Source: Paucimonas sp. (GTDB lineage Bacteria > Pseudomonadota > Gammaproteobacteria > Pseudomonadales > Pseudomonadaceae). From it: a DNA stretch of 64,000 nt. A program made the translations under genes and the position numbers. The stretch is taken from positions 82,887 to 146,886 of the forward strand of contig JAIRVG010000061.1 in NCBI GenBank assembly GCA_031253995.1. Reading direction: 5' to 3'. The notes beneath the pieces were generated by a model. It made no database searches. It was not told the DNA's origin and saw nothing but the letters and a program-made list of their open reading frames with translations. Below are positions 8,947-18,330 of the stretch, one piece after another (position 1 is the stretch's first letter; every line of letters starts with the position of its first letter).

Positions 8947-8989
8947 GCGCACTTGCGGTTTAGTTCTCTGCGCGACAGCGCAACAAAGA

Positions 8990-11900
8990 TTACGCAGTGT
9001 GCTCCGGCTCCTTGATCTTGTACCAGGCCACATACAACGCCGGCAGGAACAACAGCGTCAGCAACGTCGCCACGATGATCCCGCCAATCATCGCGTACGC
9101 CATCGGCCCCCAGAACACCTCCCGCGCGATCGGGATCATCCCCAGACTCGCCGCCGCCGCCGTCAGCAAGATCGGCCGGCGCCGGTGGTTGGTCGCTTCC
9201 ACCACCGCATCCCACGGCGCATACCCCTGCGCCTCGTACTCGTCGATCTGCGTCACCAGGATCACCGAGTTGCGGATGATGATGCCGATCAACGCCAATA
9301 TCCCGAGAATCGCCACGAACCCCATCGGCGTCCCCGTAGGCACCAGCGCCAGCACCACGCCGATCAGCCCCAAGGGGGCCACGCTGGCCACCAGGAACAG
9401 CTTCTGCACACTGTGCAACTGGATCATCAGGAACGTCGCCATCAGGAACAGCATCAACGGAATCACACTGGCAATCGGCCCCTGCGCCTTGCCGCTCTCC
9501 TCCACCGTCCCGCCCGTCGCCACCTCATACCCGGCAGGCAGCTTGCCGGCGAACTCGTCGATCTTCGGCTTGAGCTGCTTGACCAGATCGGTCGGCTGGA
9601 TCTCATCCCGCACCGAGGCCTTGATGGTGATGGTCGGCTTGCGGTCACGCCGCCATACCAGCGGCTGCTCCAGCTCGTAACGCACCGTGGCGAACGCCAG
9701 CAACGGAATCGAGGTGCCGCTGGGGGTGACGATCTGCAGGTTCTGCAAGGTCTGCGGCGACCCTCGCTCGCTGTCCTCGGCCCGCGCCACCACATCGATC
9801 AGGTAGATGTTGTCGTGCACCTCGGTCACCGGCGCGCCGCTGACGATGGCCTGCATCACGTTGGCCACGTCCTCCGACGACAAGCCAAGCTGCCGCGCCT
9901 TGTCCTGGGCGATCTCGACACGCAGCACCTTGCCCGGCTCGTTCCAGTCATAAATCATCTCGCCGATATGCGGGTTGCTGTCCAGCAACGTGGCCAGGTC
10001 GATGGCGTGCTTGCGCACTAGGTCGATGTCCTTGCCGCTGACCCGGTACTGGATCGGCCGCCCCACCGGCGGGCCCATCTCCAGCGACTGGACGTTGCTG
10101 CCGATCCCGACGAAATCATCCCGCAACCGTTTCTCCAGCCGCGCCTTGAGCGCCTCCCGCGACTCGAAGCCCTTGCTCACCACCACCAGCTGCGCGTAGT
10201 ACGGGTTCTGCAACTGCTGGTCCAGCGGCAGGTAGAAACGCACCGCGCCCTGGCCGATATAGGTGCTCCAGTGGGCAATGTCCGGGTCGTCCTTGAAGGT
10301 CGCCTCGAAGCGGTCGACCACCTTGCGGGTTTCCTCGATGGAGGCGTTCTGCGGCAAGTTGATGTCCACCAGCAGCTCCGGCCGGTCCGAGGACGGGAAG
10401 AACTGGTTCTGTACGAAGCGCATGCAGAAGATCGACAACGCGAACAGCAACACCGTGCCGACGATGGTCAGCCAGCGATGACGCATGCACCACAGCAGGC
10501 CGCCATGGAAGGCCTTGCCGACCCGCCCGGGCTCGGCTTCGTGCTTCTTCAGGTTGCTGTTCAGCAGATGCACGCCCAGCACCGGGGCGAACAGCACCGC
10601 GACGATCCATGACACCAGCAAGGCCACGGCGATCACCGCGAACAGGGTGAAGGTGTACTCCCCCGCCGAACTGGCGTTGAGCCCGATGGGCACGAAGCCG
10701 GCCACGGTCACCAGGGTCCCGGTGAGCATCGGGAAGGCCGTCGAGGTGTAGGCGAAAGTCGCCGCCTGCTCCTTGCTCTCGCCCATTTCCAGGCGGGTAA
10801 CCATCACCTCCACGGTGATCATCGCGTCGTCCACCAACAGGCCCAGGGCGATGATCAGCGCCCCGAGGGAAATCCGCTGCATGGTGATGCCGCTGTATTC
10901 CATGAACACGAAGACCATCGCCAGCACCAGCGGAATCGAGCAGGCCACCACCAGCCCGGCGCGCACGCCCAGGCTGACGAAGCTCACCAGCAGCACGATC
11001 ACCACCGCCTCGAACAGCGCGCTGGTGAAGCCGCCGACAGCCTCCTTCACCACCACCGCCTGGTCGGACACGGTGTGCACGCCGACCCCCACCGGCAGTT
11101 CGGTGATGACCTGGTCCATCTTCTCGCGCAGCAGTTCGCCGAACACCTGCATGTTGCCGCCGGCCTTCATGCCGATCGCCAGACCAATCGCCTGCTGCCC
11201 GTTGTAGCGGAACTGCACCGTGGGCGGATCGGCGTAGCCACGGCGGATCTCGGCGATATCGGCGAGGCGGTAGAAGCGGTCGTCGAGGCGCAGGTTGACC
11301 TCGGCCAGATCCTTCTCCGAGGCGAACTGGCCGCTGGTGCGCACGGAAATCCGCTCCGGCCCGGCCTCGATCACCCCGGCCGGGGTCACCGCGTTCTGCG
11401 TCTGCAGGGCCTGCACCACCTGGCGCTGGTCGATGCCCAGGGCCGCCAGCTTGCGGGTGGAGAAATTGAGGTAGAGCACTTCGTCCTGGGTGCCGATCAT
11501 CTCGACCTTGCCCAGGTTCGGCACCTCGCGGATCTCGGCGCGCACCTGCTCCACGTAGTCGCGCAGCTCGCGCATGCTCAGGCCGTCGGCGGTAAAGGCG
11601 TAGATCGAGCCGAACACATCGCCGAATTCGTCGTTGAACCCCGGCCCCTGGATACCCTGGGGAAACTCGCCGCGGATGTCCTGGACCTTCTTGCGCACCT
11701 GGTACCAGATCTGCGGGATGTCCGCGGCCTTGGTGGTGTCGCGCAGGTACACGTAGACCGTGGATTCCCCCGGCCGGGTGTAGCTCTTCACGTAGTCGAG
11801 GGAGTCCAGTTCCTCCAGCTTCTTCTCGATGCGGTCGGTGACCTGCAGCAGGGTTTCTTCCTGGGTCGCACCGGGCCAGCGGGTCTGGATCACCATGGTC

Positions 11901-12040
11901 TTGATGGTGAAGGACGGGTCTTCCTCACGCCCGAGGTTGAAGTAGGAAAACACCCCCATCAGCAGCGCGACGAACATCAGGTACCAGACGAACGACTGGT
12001 GGCGCAGGGCCCATTCGGAGAGGTTGAAGCTTCCTTTCAT
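8990..12040 (-). CDS. triC: RND efflux pump inner-membrane transporter TriC
   Basis: Proton-driven RND exporter; with two adaptor proteins and an OpmH/TolC-type outer-membrane channel it exports triclosan and other amphiphiles in P. aeruginosa. The 1016-aa protein has the RND plan: TM1 after SEWALRHQSFVWYLMF, two periplasmic halves, the TM4 proton-relay acids in ALGLLVDDAMITVEVM and a C-terminal AILGILALIGIIIRNSVILVTQI. The dual-adaptor operon (triA-triB-triC) is diagnostic of this subfamily. The start overlaps the triB stop by 4 bp (ATGA). No outer-membrane channel gene is nearby, as for the known system. Confidence 0.9.
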   Translation of the reverse strand: MKGSFNLSEWALRHQSFVWYLMFVALLMGVFSYFNLGREEDPSFTIKTMVIQTRWPGATQEETLLQVTDRIEKKLEELDSLDYVKSYTRPGESTVYVYLRDTTKAADIPQIWYQVRKKVQDIRGEFPQGIQGPGFNDEFGDVFGSIYAFTADGLSMRELRDYVEQVRAEIREVPNLGKVEMIGTQDEVLYLNFSTRKLAALGIDQRQVVQALQTQNAVTPAGVIEAGPERISVRTSGQFASEKDLAEVNLRLDDRFYRLADIAEIRRGYADPPTVQFRYNGQQAIGLAIGMKAGGNMQVFGELLREKMDQVITELPVGVGVHTVSDQAVVVKEAVGGFTSALFEAVVIVLLVSFVSLGVRAGLVVACSIPLVLAMVFVFMEYSGITMQRISLGALIIALGLLVDDAMITVEVMVTRLEMGESKEQAATFAYTSTAFPMLTGTLVTVAGFVPIGLNASSAGEYTFTLFAVIAVALLVSWIVAVLFAPVLGVHLLNSNLKKHEAEPGRVGKAFHGGLLWCMRHRWLTIVGTVLLFALSIFCMRFVQNQFFPSSDRPELLVDINLPQNASIEETRKVVDRFEATFKDDPDIAHWSTYIGQGAVRFYLPLDQQLQNPYYAQLVVVSKGFESREALKARLEKRLRDDFVGIGSNVQSLEMGPPVGRPIQYRVSGKDIDLVRKHAIDLATLLDSNPHIGEMIYDWNEPGKVLRVEIAQDKARQLGLSSEDVANVMQAIVSGAPVTEVHDNIYLIDVVARAEDSERGSPQTLQNLQIVTPSGTSIPLLAFATVRYELEQPLVWRRDRKPTITIKASVRDEIQPTDLVKQLKPKIDEFAGKLPAGYEVATGGTVEESGKAQGPIASVIPLMLFLMATFLMIQLHSVQKLFLVASVAPLGLIGVVLALVPTGTPMGFVAILGILALIGIIIRNSVILVTQIDEYEAQGYAPWDAVVEATNHRRRPILLTAAAASLGMIPIAREVFWGPMAYAMIGGIIVATLLTLLFLPALYVAWYKIKEPEHTA

Positions 12041-13104
12041 CGTGTCCCGTCCTCATCGAACATGACCTTCTGCCCCGGCTTGAGGCTGTTCACCCCGGCC
12101 GTGACCACCCGTTCGCCAGGCTGCACTCCCGACGCCAGCAGCACCGTATCGGGCCTGCGTTCCAGCACTTGCACGTCGCGCGGATTGACCACTTTCTGCT
12201 GCGTATCGACGATCCACACCCGGCTCTTGCCGTCGACCTCCTGCACCGCGCTGGGCGGCACCTCGCTGCGCGGCACCACCGCCGAGCTGAGGGCGACGCT
12301 GATCGAAGTGCCGAGGCGGAAGCCTTCCGGGGTCTCGTCCAGGGTCAGCCGGGTACGCCGGGTGCGCGTGCTGGCGTCGGCCTGGGGCTCGATCTCACGG
12401 ACCACGGCGCGGGTGCGGATGTTGTTGTCGAGCTGCGCCATGACGGTGAATTCCACGCCCTGGCTCAGGGCATCGGCAAGGGAAGTCGGCAGGTCGATCA
12501 CCGCTTCCTTGACGTCCGGCCGCGCCAGGGTCACCACCGCCTGCCCGGCGGCCACGGTCTGCCCGGCTTCGGCCTGCCAGTTGGTGACCACTGCGGCGTG
12601 GTCGGTGCGCAGTTCCGCGTAGTCCAGCTGGTCGCGGGCCTGCTGGACCGAGGCCTTGGCCTGTTCGAGGGTGGCGCCGGTGGTCTTCAGGTCGGTCTGG
12701 GCGATATCCAGTTGCGCCTGGGCACCGACACCGCGGTCATACAGCTGTTGCTGGCGGCGGGCATTGGCCTGGGCGTTGATCCACTGCGCCTGGACCCGGG
12801 CCAGGTCGCCCTCCGCGGCGCGCAGCTGGTTGCGCTGGTCGGTGGGGTCGAGGCTGGCGAGCACGTCGCCCGGTTTGACCGTGGCGCCCACATCCACCCA
12901 GCGCCGGGCGATGCGCCCACCGACCCGGAAACCCAGGGTGCTTTCGTAGCGGGCCTGGATGGTCCCGGCGAAACGCCCCAGGTCGAGGGCGTCCAGGGTC
13001 TGCACCGTCATCGACAGCACCGGGCGGATCGGCTCCGGCGCCTCCTTTTCCCCGCTGCAGGCCACCAGCAGCAGGCAACCCGCAAGCAGCACGCCGGCCT
13101 TCAT
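12037..13104 (-). CDS. triB: RND efflux periplasmic adaptor TriB
   Basis: Membrane-fusion adaptor that links TriC to the outer-membrane channel. The 355-aa lipoprotein has a lipobox (LLAGCLLLVACSG), a barrel-sandwich half IRPVLSMTVQTLDALD and GRFAGTIQARYESTLGFRVGG, a coiled-coil hairpin (~95-165), and a beta-barrel region to the C-terminus (GVQPGERVVTAGVNSLKPG). It overlaps triC and triA by 4 bp on each side. In P. aeruginosa TriA and TriB are both needed, so the pair is probably non-redundant here too. Confidence 0.88.
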   Translation of the reverse strand: MKAGVLLAGCLLLVACSGEKEAPEPIRPVLSMTVQTLDALDLGRFAGTIQARYESTLGFRVGGRIARRWVDVGATVKPGDVLASLDPTDQRNQLRAAEGDLARVQAQWINAQANARRQQQLYDRGVGAQAQLDIAQTDLKTTGATLEQAKASVQQARDQLDYAELRTDHAAVVTNWQAEAGQTVAAGQAVVTLARPDVKEAVIDLPTSLADALSQGVEFTVMAQLDNNIRTRAVVREIEPQADASTRTRRTRLTLDETPEGFRLGTSISVALSSAVVPRSEVPPSAVQEVDGKSRVWIVDTQQKVVNPRDVQVLERRPDTVLLASGVQPGERVVTAGVNSLKPGQKVMFDEDGTR

Positions 13105-14186
13105 GGCTTCACCCCCGCGTTATCGGCAATTTCCACCTGCATGCCGGGGTGCAGCAACTGGCCACCGAGGATCACCACCGATTGCCCGCTCTGCAGGCCG
13201 TCGCTGATCACCACCTTGCCGGTCAGGTAGCGCCCGACCGTGACCTTCTGCAGCTGCACCTTGTTGCCCTCGCCCACCAGCCACACGGCCGGCTCGCTCA
13301 GCGCCTTGGTCAGCGCCGACCACGGCAGCTCGATGCCCGGGCGGCCCTGGGCATTGCCGGTGGCACTCACCGCCGAGCCCAGTTCCATGCCATCGGGCAC
13401 GGCGTCGAGGGCGATCTTCACCTGCACCGTACCGCTCTGCGCCGACACCGTCGGGGTGATTTCGCGCACGTGGCCGGTGGTCTGCACCTTGGGATCGTCG
13501 ATCAGGCTGACGGTGATCGCCTTGCCGCTGTCCGGCGCCAGCAACAGCGACTCGTAGACGTTGAATACGGCGTCACGCCCGCCATCCCGGGCCAGGCTGA
13601 AGATCGGCACGGTGGCCTGGACCACCTGGCCGACCTCGGCCTGGCGCTCGGTGATGACCCCGGCGGCATCGGCCACCAGGGCGGTGTAGCTCAGTTGCTC
13701 CCTGGCATTGGCCAGTTGCGCCTCGGCGGCCTTCAGCGCGCTCTGGCTGCTGCGCAGTGCCGCCTGGGCGGAATCGTATTCGCTCTGGCTGGTGTAGCCC
13801 TTGGGCAGCAGCTTCTGCTGGCGCACGAAGGCCGCCGAGCTCTGCGTCACCCGCGCCCGCGCCGCCAGCACCTCGGCGTTGGCCGAGTCGACATTGGTCT
13901 GCAGATCCTTGGGATCGAGGCGCGCCAGCACCTGGTTGGCCTTGACGTGATCGCCCACGTCGACGCTGCGGGAAATGATCTTGCCGCCCACGCGGAACGA
14001 CAGGTCGCTGTGCACCCTGGCCTGCACATCGCCGGTGAGGGTCACCTGGGCGGCGAAGTCGCCCGGTTCGACCTTCTGCACCGCCACCCGCGGGTGCTGC
14101 GGCGCCTGCACGGGTTTCTCGCGACAGCCGGCCAGCACCAGCGCCAGCCCCAGAAACGCGAAACAACAAGAACGCGACAGCTTCAT
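13101..14186 (-). CDS. triA: RND efflux periplasmic adaptor TriA
   Basis: First gene of the efflux operon; membrane-fusion lipoprotein of 361 aa with lipobox LGLALVLAGCREK, lipoyl-like motif TGDVQARVHSDLSFRVGGKI, a long coiled-coil hairpin (~95-165, rich in SAQAALRSSQSALKAAEAQ) and a C-terminal beta domain ending VILGGQLLHPGMQVEI. Start ATG at 14186 with AAGGAG eight bases upstream. It is diverged from TriB and not a recent duplicate. The 170-bp region upstream contains no regulator gene. Confidence 0.88.
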   Translation of the reverse strand: MKLSRSCCFAFLGLALVLAGCREKPVQAPQHPRVAVQKVEPGDFAAQVTLTGDVQARVHSDLSFRVGGKIISRSVDVGDHVKANQVLARLDPKDLQTNVDSANAEVLAARARVTQSSAAFVRQQKLLPKGYTSQSEYDSAQAALRSSQSALKAAEAQLANAREQLSYTALVADAAGVITERQAEVGQVVQATVPIFSLARDGGRDAVFNVYESLLLAPDSGKAITVSLIDDPKVQTTGHVREITPTVSAQSGTVQVKIALDAVPDGMELGSAVSATGNAQGRPGIELPWSALTKALSEPAVWLVGEGNKVQLQKVTVGRYLTGKVVISDGLQSGQSVVILGGQLLHPGMQVEIADNAGVKP

Positions 14187-14356
14187 GCGGGCTCCTTTGC
14201 ATGTGCCGGTTCGTGGGCAATGTGATTAATGCGATTGTTAGCGTAGATCAGCGCTTGAATACTGCCCACGCGACTATGAGAACTCTCTTGCAGAGAGTTG
14301 AGATAGATCAGTCATCCCGGTGGGTGATTGGTTCAATCGGGTGTTGGCGCAGGCGC

Positions 14357-15103
14357 TTACGAGCGAATATCGTCCCTCGCCTTTGTCAGCTGTCGGGTGT
14401 TATTTCCAGCACGAATCTGCCCCACCGGACGGATAGGGTCACCTATTACCAGTACGACATTACTGTCGATCAGTTGCCGACTACGCCGGAGCTTCAACCA
14501 CGCTTTCGCCTCATCGAGGGTCTGTTGGGATGTATCAAGCCCAGTACGAGGCCCCAGGATAACGCCGCTCTGCTGCCTGCCGGACGTTGGCCTACCGGAA
14601 CCGTTGTTTCCAGCCTTGCGAGGTGGCAGCGGTGGCGGGGGGGGGCTGACACGACCAGCTTCAATCACAGGCTTGCGGGGCGGCAGCGCTGGCGGGGGGC
14701 CATCGACATCAGAAGCGTCAATCGCAGTCTTGCGTTTCGGCGGACGCGGCGGCGGGCTGGGCGGCGGCGATCCAGCGACACTTGCAATACTCGGGGAGGA
14801 CGTTTCAACCAGGCGCTTCATCCCCTTGGGTTTGTTAAGGCGGCTGGCTGTACGGGCAAGGAGTTTCCTTAGCTGGCCGAACATGCGGGTCAGCGGCGAA
14901 TGTCCGTCCGGATCGACAAGGTTGACCGGATCACCCACGCAATAGGCATAGGCATTCAGCCCACCTCGTCCGAAAGGACTCAAGTCGTCCGGATTGTTGA
15001 AGCGCATCAGCACCGGGCTGTAGCCACGATAACCCTGGCCCAGCAGGTAGTAGCCGGTTTTGCGGGCCGGGGAATCCAGGGACTGTGCGGTCTTTGGGGA
15101 CAT
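14357..15103 (-). CDS. Orphan RHS-core protein with proline-rich PPLPPRK repeats
   Basis: A 248-aa protein holding only the terminal RHS-associated core (~residues 14-70: YYLLGQGYRGYSPVLMRF, DDLSPFGRGG, LNAYAYCVGDPVNLVDPDG) with none of the upstream YD repeats of a full RHS toxin. Next comes a proline/basic linker with three similar blocks: PSPPPRPPKRK, PPALPPRKPV and PPPPPLPPRKAG. The ~90-residue tail has no family I recognise. The ATG at 15103 is chosen over a GTG three codons earlier. It is a diverged relative of the tandem set at 18516-22444 and lacks their shared upstream element. Function unknown. Confidence 0.75.
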   Translation of the reverse strand: MSPKTAQSLDSPARKTGYYLLGQGYRGYSPVLMRFNNPDDLSPFGRGGLNAYAYCVGDPVNLVDPDGHSPLTRMFGQLRKLLARTASRLNKPKGMKRLVETSSPSIASVAGSPPPSPPPRPPKRKTAIDASDVDGPPPALPPRKPVIEAGRVSPPPPPLPPRKAGNNGSGRPTSGRQQSGVILGPRTGLDTSQQTLDEAKAWLKLRRSRQLIDSNVVLVIGDPIRPVGQIRAGNNTRQLTKARDDIRS

Positions 15104-15245
15104 GGGCGACACCTGAGGACTCTGGGCAGGACGTACCTACAGCATATCCACCGGTGCCACCCTGCCTAGCTAGCAGATCTGTCAGGTCGAGCCAGGGATA
15201 ATGCCCCGGCTGCGACCGTCCACCGGACAGGGCCCGGACCGTACC

Positions 15246-16127
15246 TCAACCCTGCCATTTGCCCCCTTCGACGATCACGCTTTCCGGCTTGGTGTCGTCG
15301 CTCAGTTCCTTGCGCACGTACTGGTCGTACAGCTTCAGCAGATACTTCTGCTCGCCCAGGCGCGCCAGCTCGGCGTTGACCCAGTCACGCAGCTCGATAT
15401 TGCCCTTCTTCACCGCCGGCGCGATCGGCGCTTCCTCGCCAAGGAACTCCGGCAGCACGCGGTAGCCCGGGTTCTGCTTGGACCAGCTGAACAGGATCAG
15501 GTTGTCTTGGGCATAGGCATCGCCACGACCATTGGCCAGGGCCTGCAGCGACTCGCTGTTCTTCTCGAACTTGAGCAGCTTCCAGTCCGGATGGTTCTTG
15601 GTCAGCCAGATATCGGCGGTGGTGCCGGTGGTGACGATGGTGGTCTTGTCCGCCAGGTCATCCAGCTTCTGCACGCTGCTGCCGTCCGCCACCAGGGCCT
15701 GCACGGCCACGCGCAGGTTGGGGTTGGTGAATTCCACCGCTTCCTTGCGCTCGGGGGTGACGGTCATGTTGGCCAGGATCAGGTCGACCTTGTCGCTCTG
15801 CAGGAAGGGAATGCGGCTGGCCGGCTCGACGGCGACGAACTCCACCTTGTTCTCGTCGCCCAGCAGCGACTTGGCGAAGGCGCGGCCGATATCGGTATCG
15901 AAGCCGACATAGCGGCCCGTCTCGTCGACGAAGCCGAACGGCGGCTTGTCGGTGAACACGCCGACGATCAGCTTGTCGCGGGCCTTGATGGTGTCCAGGT
16001 AGCTGGAGGTGGCCGGCGCCGGGGTGGCGGCGGCGGACTTGGGCGGCTCTTCAGCCTTGTTGCAGCCGGCGAGCAAGGCCAGGCCGAGCAGGGACAACAG
16101 CAGTTTCGAGGTCTTGGCAGTCTTCAT
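15246..16127 (-). CDS. Amino acid ABC transporter substrate-binding lipoprotein
   Basis: Receptor of a polar amino acid (PAAT) importer. The 293-aa protein has a lipobox (LLGLALLAGCNK), a short Pro/Ala linker, and the SBP family 3 fold: DKLIVGVFTDKPPFGFVDE, VGFDTDIGRAFAKSLLG, SDKVDLILANMTVTPERKE and GRGDAYAQDNLILFSWSKQ. It ends the four-gene operon and overlaps the ATPase start by 4 bp. The ligand cannot be read from sequence; the sulfur-rich setting and the AT-rich palindrome upstream of the operon favour cystine or another sulfur amino acid. Confidence 0.85.
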   Translation of the reverse strand: MKTAKTSKLLLSLLGLALLAGCNKAEEPPKSAAATPAPATSSYLDTIKARDKLIVGVFTDKPPFGFVDETGRYVGFDTDIGRAFAKSLLGDENKVEFVAVEPASRIPFLQSDKVDLILANMTVTPERKEAVEFTNPNLRVAVQALVADGSSVQKLDDLADKTTIVTTGTTADIWLTKNHPDWKLLKFEKNSESLQALANGRGDAYAQDNLILFSWSKQNPGYRVLPEFLGEEAPIAPAVKKGNIELRDWVNAELARLGEQKYLLKLYDQYVRKELSDDTKPESVIVEGGKWQG

Positions 16128-16897
16128 ATCAGTTCCTTTTGAGGTCGCTCCGGCAGGTTTTCGACGTAGGAGAATTTCTCCAGGAACTGCTGCGCGCGTG
16201 CGGTCCGCGGGTTCGTGAAGAAGCGCTCGGGGGGACTCTGTTCAAGGATCCTGCCGGACTCCATGAACACGATCCGATCGGCCACCGCGCGAGCGAAGGC
16301 CATTTCGTGGGTGACGATAAGCAGGGTCATGCCGTCGCGGGCCAGGCCCTGGATCACCTGCAGGACTTCCTTGACCATCTCCGGGTCAAGGGCCGCAGTG
16401 ACCTCGTCGAACAGCATCACCCGCGGGTTCATGCACAGCGACCGGACGATGGCGATGCGTTGCTGCTGGCCGCCGGAGAGCTGGCGCGGGTACACGTCGC
16501 GCTTGTCCAGCAGGCCTACCCGGGCCAGCAGCGCCTCGGCCTGGGCCTGGGCCTCGCGGCGCTCGCGCTTCTGCACGTTGAGCGGGCCGAGCAGCAGGTT
16601 GTCGAGCACGGTCATGTGGCCGAACAGGTGATAACTCTGGAACACCATGCCGACCTGCTGGCGGATCTCGCGCCAGTCGGTCTTCGGGTCCAGCAGCTCG
16701 CGGCCTTCCAGGAGCAGGCTGCCGCTGTGGGCCACTTCTAGGCCGTTGAGGCAGCGCAGCAGGGTGCTCTTGCCGCAGCCGCTGGGGCCGAGGATCACCA
16801 CGGTTTCGCCGGCCTGCACGACCAGGTCGAGGTCCTTGAGCACCTGCTGCTCGCCGAAGTACTTGTTGAAACCCTTGAATTCGATCAATGCGCTCAT
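16124..16897 (-). CDS. Amino acid ABC transporter ATP-binding protein (GlnQ/HisP type)
   Basis: Cytoplasmic ATPase of the same importer. Walker A GPSGCGKST, signature LSGGQQQRIAIVRSL, Walker B VMLFDEVTAALDPE and switch region IVTHEMAFARAVAD are intact. At 257 aa it is a standard single-domain PAAT ATPase. Its start overlaps the stop of the second permease (ATGA) and its stop overlaps the start of the binding protein. A typical family member has DEPTSALDPE; here the Pro is Val (DEVTAALDPE), a small departure. Confidence 0.88.
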   Translation of the reverse strand: MSALIEFKGFNKYFGEQQVLKDLDLVVQAGETVVILGPSGCGKSTLLRCLNGLEVAHSGSLLLEGRELLDPKTDWREIRQQVGMVFQSYHLFGHMTVLDNLLLGPLNVQKRERREAQAQAEALLARVGLLDKRDVYPRQLSGGQQQRIAIVRSLCMNPRVMLFDEVTAALDPEMVKEVLQVIQGLARDGMTLLIVTHEMAFARAVADRIVFMESGRILEQSPPERFFTNPRTARAQQFLEKFSYVENLPERPQKELI

Positions 16898-17553
16898 GCG
16901 TGCGTCCAGCGCCGCTCCAGGGCCTTGGAGGCGGCCGAGAGCGGGTAGCAGATAAAGAAGAAGAACAGGAACAGCGCGCCGTAGATCAGCACCGATTCGT
17001 AGGTGCGCTCGATGATCTGCTGGCCGACCTTGATCACGTCCACCACGCCGATCAGCACCGCCAGGGAGCTGGTCTTGATGATGCGCGTGTAGATGTTGAT
17101 GGTCGGCGGGGTCATGCGCTTCAGCGCCTGGGGCAGCAGCACGTAGCCGTACAGCTGCCAGCCGGCCAGGCCGATGGACAGGCCGGCTTCACGCTGGCCG
17201 CGGGGCAGCGAATGCAGCGCACCGCGCACCACCTCGCCCACCTCGCTGGCGCCCCACAGCGCCAGCACCAGCACTGCGCACCAGAAGCTCGGCAGGCTGA
17301 TGCCAAGGAAGATCGGCAGGCCGAAGAACAGCAGGTACAGCCACACCAGCACCGGGATGGCGCGGAACAGCTCCAGGTAGATCCTCAGCACCAGGTTCAC
17401 GCTGCGCTTGCCGAGGGTGGCCAGCACGCCGTAGAGCACGCCGCCCAGGGTCGCGAAAAGGATGCCCAGCCCCGAGATCGCCAGGGTTTGCGCGGCGCCC
17501 TTGCCCAGTTGCGGCAAGGACACCAGCAACAGCTCAAGACCCGAACTGGCCAT
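16894..17553 (-). CDS. Amino acid ABC transporter permease
   Basis: One of two His/Glu/Gln/Arg-type permeases of the importer. The 219-aa protein shows QLGKGAAQTLAISGLGILFA at the N-terminus, ELFRAIPVLVWLYLLFFGLP and an EAA loop reading REAGLSIGLAGWQLYGYVLLPQALKRMTPP. It overlaps the upstream permease by 20 bp and the ATPase by 4 bp, so translation is coupled through the operon. Confidence 0.87.
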   Translation of the reverse strand: MASSGLELLLVSLPQLGKGAAQTLAISGLGILFATLGGVLYGVLATLGKRSVNLVLRIYLELFRAIPVLVWLYLLFFGLPIFLGISLPSFWCAVLVLALWGASEVGEVVRGALHSLPRGQREAGLSIGLAGWQLYGYVLLPQALKRMTPPTINIYTRIIKTSSLAVLIGVVDVIKVGQQIIERTYESVLIYGALFLFFFFICYPLSAASKALERRWTHA

Positions 17554-18199
17554 GTTGCAGCCTCCTTTCCAGGCGGCTCAGCAGCAGCGACAGCGGCAGG
17601 AACAGCAGGACGCAGATCAGCGTCATCACCGCGAGCATTTCGTAGGTCTTGTAGTAGAGGGCGATGTAGCTCTTGGTGGTGTAGAGGATTTCCGGCACCG
17701 CCACCGCCGAGACCACGGTGGTTTCCTTGAGCAGGAAGATGAAGTTGGCGAACAGCGCCGGCAGGCTCAGCAGGCCCGCTTGGGGCAGGATCACATGGCG
17801 CAGCAGCTGACCTTCGGAGAGGCCGATGGAACGGCCGGATTCCAGTTGCGCCGCCGGTACCGCCTCGACCCCGGCACGCAGCACCTCGGTGAGGTAGGCG
17901 CCGCCGAGGAAGGTCATGGTGATGATGGCGGCGGCGAAGCCGGAGACCTTCACGCCCAGGGCCGGCAGGGCGAAGTAGACGAAGAACAGCTGGATCAGCA
18001 GCGGGGTGTTGCGCGCCAGTTCGACGTAGAGGCCGACCAGGCGGTGCAGGACCGGCGTGCGGTAAAGCAGGATCGGGGCGTTGACCAGTGCCACCAGCAG
18101 CGAGGTGGCGATGGCGATCAGGCCGACCTGCAGGGTGACGCCCACGGCCTTGAGGAAGGCGGGGAGCGTGCCGAGGATGAAAGCGAAATCGAAGCTCAT
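17534..18199 (-). CDS. Amino acid ABC transporter permease (first gene of operon)
   Basis: Second PAAT permease, 221 aa from the ATG at 18199 (MSFDFAFILGTLPAFLKAVG). Landmarks are VELARNTPLLIQLFFVYFALP and ESGRSIGLSEGQLLRHVILPQAGLLSLPA. An in-frame GTG 51 bp upstream would add 17 polar residues before the first membrane segment and has no better ribosome site, so the shorter form is preferred. About 95 bp upstream lies the palindrome at 18293-18318. Confidence 0.85.
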   Translation of the reverse strand: MSFDFAFILGTLPAFLKAVGVTLQVGLIAIATSLLVALVNAPILLYRTPVLHRLVGLYVELARNTPLLIQLFFVYFALPALGVKVSGFAAAIITMTFLGGAYLTEVLRAGVEAVPAAQLESGRSIGLSEGQLLRHVILPQAGLLSLPALFANFIFLLKETTVVSAVAVPEILYTTKSYIALYYKTYEMLAVMTLICVLLFLPLSLLLSRLERRLQHGQFGS

Positions 18200-18292
18200 G
18201 AAGGGAAGTCTTTTCCAAACCGGCCCGGGGGTAGACGGGTGGTTGTCCACAGGGTTCGAGGCGGGTAAGCCTCACTGGGGAAAGACTCTAAA

Positions 18293-18318
18293 GGTATAAA
18301 AATAATTATTTAAATACC
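18293..18318. promoter_or_regulatory. AT-rich palindrome upstream of the amino acid ABC operon
   Basis: Arms GGTAT and ATACC enclose AAATAATTATTT, itself a perfect 12-bp palindrome. The internal run TAAAAATA-NN-ATTTAA resembles the inverted repeat before oscA (36088-36112), which suggests a shared LysR-type (CysB-like) sulfur regulator. The site assignment is inference. Confidence 0.5.
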
Positions 18319-18330
18319 GTTATTGCATAT

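Larger units (their letters stand above)
8678..8989. other. 312-bp gene-free region between RAYT and triC
   Basis: Holds two copies of the RAYT-associated REP in opposite orientation (8805-8856 and 8882-8946) separated by about 25 bp. The part next to the RAYT start (8678-8800) is AT-richer and presumably carries its promoter, though no box is clear. No coding potential seen. Confidence 0.7.
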
